Assembly (NCBI RefSeq): GCF_003862495.1
Contig: NZ_RRCH01000033.1
Coordinates: 1-64,000 of the forward strand
Length of the DNA: 64,000 nucleotides
Direction of reading: 5' to 3'
From: Halocatena pleomorpha
GTDB lineage: Archaea > Halobacteriota > Halobacteria > Halobacteriales > Haloarculaceae
This document shows positions 27,890-36,800 of this stretch, piece after piece (position 1 is the first letter of the stretch; the number at the start of each line of letters is the position of its first letter). The notes beneath the pieces are model-generated. The model ran no database searches and was not told where the DNA came from. It worked only from the letters and a program-made list of their open reading frames with translations. The position numbers and the translations under genes were made by a program.

Positions 27890-30800
27890 TGGTGGAGTTC
27901 GAGCACTTGGAAGACCCACAGAAACTGGCTGCTCTGGCCCACGACCGCAACTATGCTGTCACAGCCGGGGCCGGTAGTGGCAAGACGACGACCTTTGCGA
28001 TGCGGTATCTGAAGCTGCTCGAAACTACCGACGCTGACCCGCATTCGACCGCCGCAATCACCTTCACTAAAAGCGGTGCGACAGAACTCAAAGAGCGCGT
28101 CCGAGAGTCCGTCAGCGGTCGACTGGACGAAGCAGACGGCGGCGAGTACGAACGGTGGCGTGAGTACCATGATGCACTCCCGGAAGCCTACATCCACACT
28201 ATTCACGGCTTCTGTTCGCGACTCCTCCATGAGCATGCCCTCGAAGCCGATGTGCCGGTCGGCTTCGACGTCATCGAAGGGACGGCGGCCCGGGGACACC
28301 AACTCGAGACCGTGGAGTCGTTCGTCGAGGATCATCTGAACGACGAACGAATCGAGGAGTTGACTCATATCTACTACCGAGATAGGCTCGAAGACCTTCT
28401 CGGAGATTTACTGGAGGAACATCACCACGCTCGGGAATGGGCGGACGAGTGGGCAGATCAAGATCCGTTGGACTACGTCGAATTCATCCGCGAGCGTTAC
28501 TCACCTATCGACGTTGGCGAAGCACGGACGCTACTTGACCGTTCGACCGTCGAGGAGGCACTTCGGGACATCCGGCAGGTGGCGGACGAAGAGAACGCGG
28601 GCAGAAATCGGATCAGTATCGCCCAGAACGTTGCAGCGGCCGTCGAGACGCACGATCTCATCGGCACGCCTCTGAATGACGTCGCTACCCATGACGCTGC
28701 AGCTGCTCTCTGTGAAGCTCTCACCTCGGACGGAACGCCGTACTATGGTAGCTGGGACAGTTGGTGTTACGGCGGACACGACGACTGGGACGACGAGAAT
28801 ACCGAACGATACGACGAAGCAACGTCCGCGTTAGTGGAGGCACTTCCTGTCGAACGATGGGCCATTTCAGGACGGCTTGCCGTCGAGCACAACGCCGCCC
28901 CGTACTACATTAGTCTCGCATCGCTATTCCGTGATCTTCACGACACATACGAAGATCGCAAGCGACGTGAGCGAGTCCTCGACTTCGCCGACCTGATCGA
29001 CGGTTGTATCGACCTACTACGATCGTCTCCGACAGTTCGGGCAGCCGTTCGAGAATCATTCGACCACGTCATGCTCGACGAGGTTCAAGACACGGACCCA
29101 AGACAATGGGAGCTGGTCGAGTTGTTGACCTCCCTGAACACCGAGTACGACGGGCTGAACGTCTTCGTGGTCGGCGACGAAAAACAGAGCATCTTCCGGT
29201 TCCGCGGCGCTGACGTTACACAGTACGCGGTAGAACGCGAGAGACTCGCCCAGGCAAACCAGCAGGCGTCGGTTTCACCGCTCGAAGAAACCTACGACGT
29301 CGGGGAGAGGAGAGATCTGTCGCGCAACTTCCGGTCACTTCCGGGCGTTCTCGAACCGATTAACGATCTTTTCGACGACCTCTTCGGCCAGGTTCCTCAA
29401 ACCCATCAGGATGCGCCGCCAGGGATCAGCGGGGACGATACCTCCTTCGAGCCAGATCCACAACGTCTGGCCCCAGATAGAGCTGACGAGTCCGAGATCG
29501 GCCTGGGTGCGACTTTCGTCCTCGTACCGGAAGAGCGGCCAGTGCGGGAGGAAGCCCTCACTGAAGACTACCAGCTTCGTGAACTCTCCGAAGATGGCGC
29601 CACCCTCGATGCACGAGCATTAGCTGCCGAGGTCGCAGCCTTCCTCGATGACGCACCTGAGCGCTACGAAGTTACTGGCTATGAGGATGGCGAACCCCTC
29701 GAGGAACCTGTCGAGCTGGAACCGAAGGACGTGGCTATTTTACTGCGGAAACGGACTCACCTCGAATCGTACGAACGAGCTCTCGCCTCGCTAAACGTTC
29801 CCTACACGGTGGCTTCGGGGATCGGGTTCTACGAGAGCACGGAGATCACAGCCATCCGGAATCTCCTCGCGGTGCTTCAGGATCCAACCGATGATCTCGC
29901 ACTGTTCGGCGTCTTACGCTCACCTCTATTCGGCTTCGAAGACACGGACGTGATCGGCCTCTGGGACAGTATCGAGCGGGACGACATCGGTGATGGTGAA
30001 CTTTGGCGCGCGCTCCAGCGAACTGACCACGACCGACTGACCACTGCTCGAGAGCGTATCGAAACCTGGCGCCGACTCGCTGGCTGTAGTGGGCCGACGC
30101 CACTGGTGGAAACCTGGGACGCGTTACTCGGCCGGATAATCGAAGATACTGGGTATCTTGCGAGTCTCGCACTCGACGAGCGCGGCCAGCAGGCTATCGC
30201 CAACGTCGAGAAGTTCCGCGATCGCCTTCGGGAGTGGGGTGAAGACGGACTACAGACTCTCCCAGAAGTCGTCGATCGAATCGATCGCGAGGTCGAGCTC
30301 TCGAGCCGGGAGGGTGAAGCGGCAGTACCCGAGGATGCCGATGGCGTCAGGATCATGACCGTCCACGATGCGAAGGGTCAGGAGTTCCCGGCTGTATTCG
30401 TCCCGGGCCTCTCGACGGACTTCAACCTCCGACCAGGCTATGGCGAGAACATTGCTGAGTTCGAAATCATCGAGGACCCGCTGACAGACGACTGGCAGCC
30501 ATTGCTTGGCATCCGTGCACCAGGAATCGTTGACGTCTTTGAGCAGCAAGACACGATCCTCAAACGACGACTCAACTTCTCCAGGAAACGCGAAGCCGTT
30601 GCCGAGGAGAAACGGATTCTCTACGTCGCTACGACGCGCGCCAGGGACCACCTCTTCCTGATCGGCACCGCTGGAAGCGACGACGAGTCGGTAGAATCAC
30701 TCGATACCGGTGATCGGGGCGACCCCTCGAATTGGTACGATATCGTTGCACCAGAGATACTCTCCGACGAAGTTCTCGAAGAACTCGCTGTGGCCGGATC

Positions 30801-31638
30801 GACGGCGGTTCCGGAGGAGGGAGAAACCACCGTAACAGTGCGGTTTCCCAGGGCGAGTACGGAGTCCACCACGGGCGATACCGCTGAACCAATTTCTCTG
30901 CAACCTGACGTCGATGCGTATGAGGTTGAACCGGAATACGATATTGCGGCGTCGTACTTGGGTTCGCTCATCGAGGATGGGGCGCCCGGGGACATCGTCG
31001 TCGACCATACTGGACGGTACGTCTCTTACGAGCCCCCAGAGGACGATTCGGGTTCAAGTTCCTCGGGCGGGGAGTATACGGGCCTTCCTCGGAACGTTTT
31101 CGGCGACGTCGTTCACAAGGCCGTCGAGTTGCGCGTCGATCCCGACGACGAGTCCGCCCTTCATCGATTGACCGAGCAGGTCGCGACTCGGCACGAAGTT
31201 TCTTCCGACAACGTGACTCAAACCGACCTTTCAGATATTTCGCGTCACGTGGCTACGGCATCGGAGTATCTGACTTCCCTTGATGAGGGTGGCAGCGTAG
31301 ACGAGAAAATGGTCCGAGCGATGCTGGATTCAGGACAACTGTACGGATACGCTGACCACATCTCGAAAACGGATGGCGGATACCACGTCATCGACTACAA
31401 GACCAACGACATTTCACGTCCACACCTGATCGATGCGAAGTCAAACTACTACGAGTGGCAGATGAAGGTGTACGCTGTGGCGCTTCACCAGTCTAATCCG
31501 CAGATGAACGTAGAGGCAACGCTGCTCTTTACCGAGGCTGGTGTCCGACGATCATTCCAGTGGAGTTCTGAGGAGCTCGAAGATCTGGAAACTGAGCTTG
31601 ACGCTACCGTCTGTTCGAGACTCTCGACTCATCTGTGA
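27889..31638 (+). CDS. AddA-like UvrD helicase with C-terminal nuclease
   Basis: A 1249-residue SF1A helicase-nuclease. Walker A is VTAGAGSGKTTTFAM near residue 26. Motif II is HVMLDEVQDTDPRQ near residue 393, motif III GDEKQSIFRFRGA, motif V VRIMTVHDAKGQEFPAVF near residue 820, and motif VI RILYVATTRARDHL near 906. The C-terminus is a RecB-like nuclease with YGYADHI and HVIDYKTND near residue 1167, then WQMKVYAVAL. Together with the AddB-like gene it should unwind and degrade DNA ends, for repair or against foreign DNA. AddAB is best known from bacteria. Confidence 0.88.
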   Translation: MVEFEHLEDPQKLAALAHDRNYAVTAGAGSGKTTTFAMRYLKLLETTDADPHSTAAITFTKSGATELKERVRESVSGRLDEADGGEYERWREYHDALPEAYIHTIHGFCSRLLHEHALEADVPVGFDVIEGTAARGHQLETVESFVEDHLNDERIEELTHIYYRDRLEDLLGDLLEEHHHAREWADEWADQDPLDYVEFIRERYSPIDVGEARTLLDRSTVEEALRDIRQVADEENAGRNRISIAQNVAAAVETHDLIGTPLNDVATHDAAAALCEALTSDGTPYYGSWDSWCYGGHDDWDDENTERYDEATSALVEALPVERWAISGRLAVEHNAAPYYISLASLFRDLHDTYEDRKRRERVLDFADLIDGCIDLLRSSPTVRAAVRESFDHVMLDEVQDTDPRQWELVELLTSLNTEYDGLNVFVVGDEKQSIFRFRGADVTQYAVERERLAQANQQASVSPLEETYDVGERRDLSRNFRSLPGVLEPINDLFDDLFGQVPQTHQDAPPGISGDDTSFEPDPQRLAPDRADESEIGLGATFVLVPEERPVREEALTEDYQLRELSEDGATLDARALAAEVAAFLDDAPERYEVTGYEDGEPLEEPVELEPKDVAILLRKRTHLESYERALASLNVPYTVASGIGFYESTEITAIRNLLAVLQDPTDDLALFGVLRSPLFGFEDTDVIGLWDSIERDDIGDGELWRALQRTDHDRLTTARERIETWRRLAGCSGPTPLVETWDALLGRIIEDTGYLASLALDERGQQAIANVEKFRDRLREWGEDGLQTLPEVVDRIDREVELSSREGEAAVPEDADGVRIMTVHDAKGQEFPAVFVPGLSTDFNLRPGYGENIAEFEIIEDPLTDDWQPLLGIRAPGIVDVFEQQDTILKRRLNFSRKREAVAEEKRILYVATTRARDHLFLIGTAGSDDESVESLDTGDRGDPSNWYDIVAPEILSDEVLEELAVAGSTAVPEEGETTVTVRFPRASTESTTGDTAEPISLQPDVDAYEVEPEYDIAASYLGSLIEDGAPGDIVVDHTGRYVSYEPPEDDSGSSSSGGEYTGLPRNVFGDVVHKAVELRVDPDDESALHRLTEQVATRHEVSSDNVTQTDLSDISRHVATASEYLTSLDEGGSVDEKMVRAMLDSGQLYGYADHISKTDGGYHVIDYKTNDISRPHLIDAKSNYYEWQMKVYAVALHQSNPQMNVEATLLFTEAGVRRSFQWSSEELEDLETELDATVCSRLSTHL

Positions 31639-31853
31639 GTAACCGTCTTCTGCTCCAGAGATTGCAATAGAGTTCGAGAGGTTGACGCGGTTCAAGATCC
31701 AGGACTCGCTGTAAGGCTGCAAACCAAGACTCGATACAGCCCGAACGAAATCTGGGGAAATCGGATTTAAGGTAGGTGAATGGGGCGAAATGGTACTGTT
31801 TGGCTGCTTGAGGACACTGGGCAAAACTGATTTAGCACCCCTTCTAATATTAG

Positions 31854-32306
31854 AATGGAATAAGTCTCTGGAGATCCAAACGGCGCTACGAGACAGGGCG
31901 CCAGATCAGCGATCAGGCTGATGATGCCCTGTATGAGCTCGCCCTTCTGCAGAGCGACGGGTTCGTCAGGAGAACGCACGCCGACGAACTCCATGACAAC
32001 CTCGAAGACGGAAAAGCTGTTCTCAAAACGCTCCGTGATGCGTTGGAGCACCCGGAGGAGGCTGACAATCACGTGTACACCTTAGCTCGCCGAGTGAGAG
32101 AACACTACGGCGATATCGACAAGTACGCGATCAATCGTCTAAGCCGGCATTTGAACATTTTAGGACGAACGAAGGATGATCTGGAGTATCGCGATGACCT
32201 CGACGAGGTCGTAGAAGTGTTGGAGTTAGTCGAGGAGTTGGCAAAGAGAACGACCGACATGGACGCAGAACAACTGCGGGACTACGTTGCCCACTCGGAT
32301 CATTGA
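31854..32306 (+). pseudogene. 5'-truncated hypothetical protein
   Basis: From a TAG at 31851 an open frame runs to 32306 and encodes RRYETGRQISDQADDALYEL, then helix-rich acidic sequence ending EQLRDYVAHSDH. There is no ATG or GTG in frame; a TTG at 32043 would give 87 residues. The protein character is clear but the family is unknown. It is probably the end of a longer lost gene. Confidence 0.4.
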
Positions 32307-32340
32307 TCATCGTGAGGATGATTCGGTTGATCTGATCGCT

Positions 32341-32545
32341 CGAAATCGTCGAGGTACTATATCATTCACTGATATGTCTGGGGATAGGAGACACTGGAGT
32401 GGTAGTGTGTACTCAGAACTCGTTGAAGAAGGTCGTCGCTGTCCGTGAGGTGGTGGAGATACGTGCCGTCTTCGGTACGTAGTGCAAAATAGTCTGGCTA
32501 CTTAGTAGTTGGTTTGCCCATTTGTTCCGCATCGATAACCACAAT
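32341..32545. repeat. Left direct repeat around the winged-helix/PIN cassette
   Basis: About 200 bases similar to 33773-33970. Shared blocks include GTCGAGGT, ATTCACTG, CTCAGAAC, TTGAAGAAG and GTACGTAG. The minus strand of this copy carries a small frame (32366-32521) with YFALRTEDGTYLHHLTDSDD and one early in-frame TAG. The repeat may be a dead small gene copied on both sides. Confidence 0.65.
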
Positions 32546-32604
32546 ACAAAGCGATCCTCCTCTGGCGAAAGAATTACTATGCTATACATGGAATATAGAT
32601 TGTG

Positions 32605-33171
32605 ATGTCTGTTGATAATCGACGGACGAACGCAACCAATCCCGAAGGATCAGTCGCAGATCTTCTTATCTACGCTGAGCTACTGAACACGCCCAAACTG
32701 GCCCAATTGTACATCTACATCCTTCAACACGATACGGTCGCCATCGAGACCATCAAAGACGAGCTTGATCTCCCCCATGCGACCACCTACAAATACATCG
32801 GCAAGCTCGAGGAGATGGACATCTTGACTCGGCACAAGGAGGAAACACCTACAACAGTGAATGTCACTCCGATTCAACTCACACTAGACACCCCCCACGG
32901 AGAGGTGCTCGTAACGCCCGCACTCGTCGACGCTGTCGCCCGCCAGCTCGATACAGAAGACATTCGTGTCTTCGTCGAGCGCCAGGGGATTGCCAAACTC
33001 GCTGCTGCTCTCCACTATACCCGCCGGGTGAGAGACGGCGACCTCACCCAGCGAACGGCCGCCGAGAAGCTCGGAGTCCACGCGATCGAGGGCATCACCG
33101 TGATCACGGCTCTTCAGGACGTGGTCGGGACAGCCACGGCAGACGATTCCATGTTGGCGTCCGATGAGTAA
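32605..33171 (+). CDS. Winged-helix regulator / antitoxin of a PIN cassette
   Basis: A 188-residue protein. Residues 18-85 form a winged helix: LLNTPKLAQLYIYILQHDTV, then IKDELDLPHATTYKYIGKLE and MDILTRH, a TrmB/ArsR-like arrangement. The C-terminal half is helical and probably contacts the partner. The ATG at 32605 follows a GTG at 32602; GCTATACATG lies about 22 bases upstream as a possible TATA box. Its stop overlaps the ATG of the PIN gene. The likely role is a repressor and antitoxin of that gene. Confidence 0.8.
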   Translation: MSVDNRRTNATNPEGSVADLLIYAELLNTPKLAQLYIYILQHDTVAIETIKDELDLPHATTYKYIGKLEEMDILTRHKEETPTTVNVTPIQLTLDTPHGEVLVTPALVDAVARQLDTEDIRVFVERQGIAKLAAALHYTRRVRDGDLTQRTAAEKLGVHAIEGITVITALQDVVGTATADDSMLASDE

Positions 33172-33719
33172 TGGTGGGGATGGAGCTTCCGAGGGACAGC
33201 ATTGCCGTCCTCGATAGTAGTGTGCTCATCGCCATGGGTGGGCCATCGACCGATAAATACCAAGCCTTCGAACGGGTTGTTATGCAGCGGGACGTTTCCG
33301 TCCGGATTCCGACGCATGTGGCTGATGAACTCGGTGAGAGTCCGAAAACATACACATATCAGCGTGATCGGCTCCGAGCGGCACAGGATGCGGGGTGGCT
33401 TGATCAGGCACCCATCGACTTTTCGAATCCACGTGTGTCGGAGGCTATCGATCGAACGCGAAAGCGAATGCTAAATCTCTCTGTCGATGACGTCACCGAA
33501 GACGAGATCGAGAAAACAGACACCGTTCTCACAGGCGTAGCCTATCAGTACGCGATCGAACAGACAAGCCACGTCACTGTATTAGTAAGCGATACGATTG
33601 CCGAACAAGCGATCGACGACGTGCTCTGTGCGATGGATGTTGGGAATGAGACGGCCGTTATCGAAGGGCGAGAGTTTCTGGAAGATCTCCTCGATAAGGA
33701 CTTTGAGAAGCGAAGATAA
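33171..33719 (+). CDS. PIN-domain ribonuclease, likely toxin
   Basis: A 182-residue PIN protein. The acidic residues of the active site are visible in AVLDSSVLIAMGG (first Asp), in THVADELGES (Glu), and in VTVLVSDTIAEQAI (last Asp). PIN toxins cleave tRNA or rRNA in many archaea. The gene is coupled to the winged-helix gene by a one-base overlap. The cassette lies between direct repeats, which suggests that it moved as a unit. Target and toxicity are inferred. Confidence 0.82.
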   Translation: MVGMELPRDSIAVLDSSVLIAMGGPSTDKYQAFERVVMQRDVSVRIPTHVADELGESPKTYTYQRDRLRAAQDAGWLDQAPIDFSNPRVSEAIDRTRKRMLNLSVDDVTEDEIEKTDTVLTGVAYQYAIEQTSHVTVLVSDTIAEQAIDDVLCAMDVGNETAVIEGREFLEDLLDKDFEKRR

Positions 33720-33772
33720 TCTTTTCAGATCTCTAGTAATCTCCCCATCGCTGGGGCAGTTTTAGTCCACTA

Positions 33773-33970
33773 GAATCGGTCGAGGTTGTTCATGATTCAC
33801 TGGTTGGTTATGATACAGGAATCGTTGGATAGGCGGGCTCAGAACGGATTGAAGAAGTGGTGTGCTGCCTGTGGGTGGTATTGATGCGTTCTATTCTCAG
33901 TACGTAGCGCAAATCAGTCTATACGCTTAGCAGTTAGTATAGTCGGTTGTCCTGTTTCGACAACGCAACA
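33773..33970. repeat. Right direct repeat around the winged-helix/PIN cassette
   Basis: This copy begins 53 bases after the PIN gene and matches 32341-32545 over about 200 bases. Its minus strand retains LRTENRTHQYHP in place of LRTEDGTYLHHL, with frameshifts, so it is the more decayed copy. Confidence 0.65.
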
Positions 33971-34330
33971 AACTGGTATAGGGGTTAAAATATGCTGAGA
34001 GAATAAAGTGCATATCGCTATATTAAATTCGCCAAAAATCCGCCCACTATTTCGGGACGTGTGAGCACGCAGCGACGACGGTGGCGATCACCGACGGCTG
34101 TTGAGGAGATGCATCCGACAGAACCAGGAAGCTGATTCCGATATTTCGGTGGCGGTCGCTGAAGAGAAATGACGACGCCATCAACATCACTCGCGTCCTA
34201 GCTCTGACTGATTGAGGAGGAGCTCGGTAGGCCTACCACGTATCGCTTGCCTGCGCGTCTATTTGGGATAGAGGGACTCAGTAGGGAGGCCGAGTCCCTG
34301 GTTCAACGTTTTGTACGCGTTCGTTACTCG

Positions 34331-34894
34331 TTACTCCTCTATATGGGCTATCTCGCTGATCTCGACCAGCAACCTCGAGAGACCGTTACACCGGCAGGTC
34401 CCGTACACGCTGGCTGCGGCGATGATCTCAATGGAGCGGCCACGAAGCAGATCTTCGTTCTGCACACTTCGGAAGAGCTTGAGGACACTCGTCAGCCGAC
34501 GAACCTCGGCCCAAGCTGTGTGCGAGATTCCGTTCAGCTTTCGACCGCCAGCGACCACGGGTTAGTTCACGGCGCATCCGAGCGAGTCGACGTCGTTTCT
34601 GGCTGGAGAGGTTGTTCCCCTTGCTGTCGATGCCGCGACCGATTTCCGTTGATAGGCCTCGATCGTGGCGAGCCGCAGTGGGCGGGTCACCCGTTCGCTC
34701 ACACTCCTTGTCGTCTGCCCGCCATTTCGGCCCGTGATCAATTCGCTGTTCATCGATAACCAGGCCACACCCCTCACAGACCGTTTCGACTGCGTTCGTC
34801 GTGACTCACCCCTCGCATTCGGGACACTGGTTAGCTCTCGACTCCATCTGGACGTCCTCGTTGAAGCCGTTTCGTAGATGTCTCTAGTTGCCAT
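34331..34894 (-). pseudogene. Transcription factor B (TFB) relic
   Basis: From ATG 34894 the strand encodes MATRDIYETA, then after a slip QMESRANQCPECEG, a TGA, and TVCEGCGLVIDEQRIDHGP, the zinc ribbon and B-finger start. The linker and B-reader follow (STEIGRGIDSKGNNLSSQKR). After another slip comes the first cyclin fold, VQNEDLLRGRSIEI and AAASVYGTCRCNGLSR. The second cyclin repeat is missing. TFB has about 320 residues, and here only about 188 codons remain. It is a dead paralogue of a basal transcription factor. Confidence 0.85.
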
Positions 34895-35135
34895 CGTTCT
34901 CACCATGATTCAGGGAACCCGCCAGTAGCGCGAGCCCCTCACCATTGAGGGGACAATAAACTCTATGTATGACTGAAGTACTCCTGCTATGAGGTGATGA
35001 GATTGTATTCCGATCCTCTAATTCCTCTATCTGGGGGTGGAGAGCTCTGTGAGTGCTGAAGTATTTCAAGCACGCCTTACAGTAGTTTTTAGTGATAAGG
35101 CATATTCAAGAGTAACAATATAAGGTCCCGATATT

Positions 35136-35837
35136 GTGATCACACAACCACCATTCAACGCCAACCTAGCGATACTGGAACCAGGTAAAGAGAACCACCA
35201 GGAAGCACTCAAAGGCATCAAGAATCTACAGTTTACGGAGAGTCGCTCATACGGTTTCAACATATCCGAAACAGGCGATATGACGATGGGGGGACACCTG
35301 GTAGAGAAAACTCTTGTAAAAAGAGAAACATTCGATGAGTCCACACAGCGAGTGGTAGACAAGGAGGTGGAGCAAACACTTCTGATCCCTTTCCAGCTTG
35401 ACTTCGATATCGGTCTACTTTCTATATTCTCCGATCAAAGCGACACCAGTAAGCTGATCTCAAGGGTCGGTGAGGCCAGCGATTTCAACTTTCCAATTAC
35501 CGAAACACAGCTTCCGATAGATAGATTGTACGCCGATCTACAGGACACGGCGTGGTCCATTGACGTGTCCAGTATACGAATCCAGAATTTTGAGGCAGAG
35601 GGTGGGATGTCCGGAACTTATACAATCAAGGATGTTGGGGATATGCGTATCCGTGCATTGATAGACTCACACAGCAGCGATATCACAATTTTAAGGGCGA
35701 ACATCAAAACGCCGTCACAAGAGGCTACTTTCGGCTTCTTCCAGAGTGGTACAGTCCGACTGTACTCCAGCCTGGAGTCAGAGGACCCGCTGTGGACTGA
35801 GGTAAAGAAGATAACTCGAGAGGCATACGATGGCTGA
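35136..35837 (+). CDS. Unknown protein, first gene of a three-gene operon
   Basis: A 233-residue protein that I cannot place. It starts with GTG (MITQPPFNANLAILEPGKEN), and AAGGT lies ten or so bases upstream. Alternating polar/apolar stretches (QTLLIPFQLDFDIGLLSIF, ISIRIQNF-like) suggest a mainly beta-strand fold. There are no Cys pairs, membrane segments or nucleotide-binding loops. It overlaps the nuclease gene behind it by eight bases. Frequent AGA/AGG and other codons unlike the AddAB genes suggest that the operon came from elsewhere. It may be a sensor or structural subunit; this is speculation. Confidence 0.7.
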   Translation: MITQPPFNANLAILEPGKENHQEALKGIKNLQFTESRSYGFNISETGDMTMGGHLVEKTLVKRETFDESTQRVVDKEVEQTLLIPFQLDFDIGLLSIFSDQSDTSKLISRVGEASDFNFPITETQLPIDRLYADLQDTAWSIDVSSIRIQNFEAEGGMSGTYTIKDVGDMRIRALIDSHSSDITILRANIKTPSQEATFGFFQSGTVRLYSSLESEDPLWTEVKKITREAYDG

Positions 35838-36798
35838 AGAAGAACGTAACTCCGGCGATAGGGCCGAAAAGAGGCTCATTGCCCTGTTGAAGGAGTTCGA
35901 GTGGGACTTCATCGGCGGTGGAAGAGACATCGACTGTGAGTCTCGAAAGCACGAGAAAGACGAACACGGTATTGACGGCTATATGGCCTACAGGGACCCA
36001 TACCTCTCATCTGAAAGGGGTGTCATTGTAGAATCTAAATCTAAACAGTGGGGCAGCTGGGGTCCTAGCTCGCTTCAGAAGGACGCAAAACAGGCCAGGA
36101 CCGCCTTGGAGTGCTCTACAAGATCTAAGGATTTTGAGGAGAAGCTAAACAATTACGAGAGTAGGAGGAGAGATACAGCAATTCTCGGCGCCTACACCAA
36201 CGACGATGATTACGACCATGAGACTTTCCAAGCCTATGTAGAGAGCTGCAGGGTCAAGAGAGGTGGAGGCCCCAACCACATCCTCATCCTCGGCAATAGA
36301 GAGCTTGGTCGTCTCGCCAGCATACAGAGGAAATACAGGGAGATTGAGGAAGCGCACACCAACGGTGAGGACATTATCGAAGGAGACCTCAACTTCTACT
36401 ACCCGTCACTCCAGGAGCCAAAGGCTGCTCCTGAACGGCGTAGTACTATGTCGTTTGAATACCTGTTTTCCGACTTTGTCTACGCGAAGCTTCAAAAGAC
36501 AGAGAGGACCGGTAGGGGTGCTGAAACGAGAGATATCAGTATTGTATTCAACTCTGCCGGAACTGATACGGACAGTCTTGAGTTCTTGTACTACTCGCTG
36601 CGCGACAACGAGCTACTGGACGCCAACGAGATCTGGATCTACTCGTATATGCAGCCTGGAGAAGAGGAAGACGAAATCTATGAAGCAGCAATCGACACGC
36701 TGGAGGAACGTATCCTTCCACCAGAGAAGCGGTTCGAGTTCAACCAGTTGCCGAAAGTTGATTTCAAATCATACGCAGATGACCTGAGGGAGGACTAA
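35830..36798 (+). CDS. Putative PD-(D/E)xK endonuclease, second gene of the operon
   Basis: A 322-residue protein. The first 100 residues show a nuclease core: RAEKRLIALLKEFEW helix, then DEHGIDGYMAY and GVIVESKSKQW, which supply the Asp and ExK of a PD-(D/E)xK site. A helix with KDAKQARTALE follows, at the place of the usual Q-helix. The second half (FYYPSLQEP, FVYAKLQKTERTGRG, PPEKRFEFNQLP) is unknown and may bind the partner. It starts inside the end of the first gene and ends two bases before the third. DNA cleavage is inferred from the motif; the target is unknown. Confidence 0.75.
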   Translation: MAEEERNSGDRAEKRLIALLKEFEWDFIGGGRDIDCESRKHEKDEHGIDGYMAYRDPYLSSERGVIVESKSKQWGSWGPSSLQKDAKQARTALECSTRSKDFEEKLNNYESRRRDTAILGAYTNDDDYDHETFQAYVESCRVKRGGGPNHILILGNRELGRLASIQRKYREIEEAHTNGEDIIEGDLNFYYPSLQEPKAAPERRSTMSFEYLFSDFVYAKLQKTERTGRGAETRDISIVFNSAGTDTDSLEFLYYSLRDNELLDANEIWIYSYMQPGEEEDEIYEAAIDTLEERILPPEKRFEFNQLPKVDFKSYADDLRED

Positions 36799-36800
36799 CT

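Noticed and set aside
34247-34759. Plus-strand 170-codon frame
   Set aside because: It lies antisense to the recognisable TFB relic and has no features of its own.
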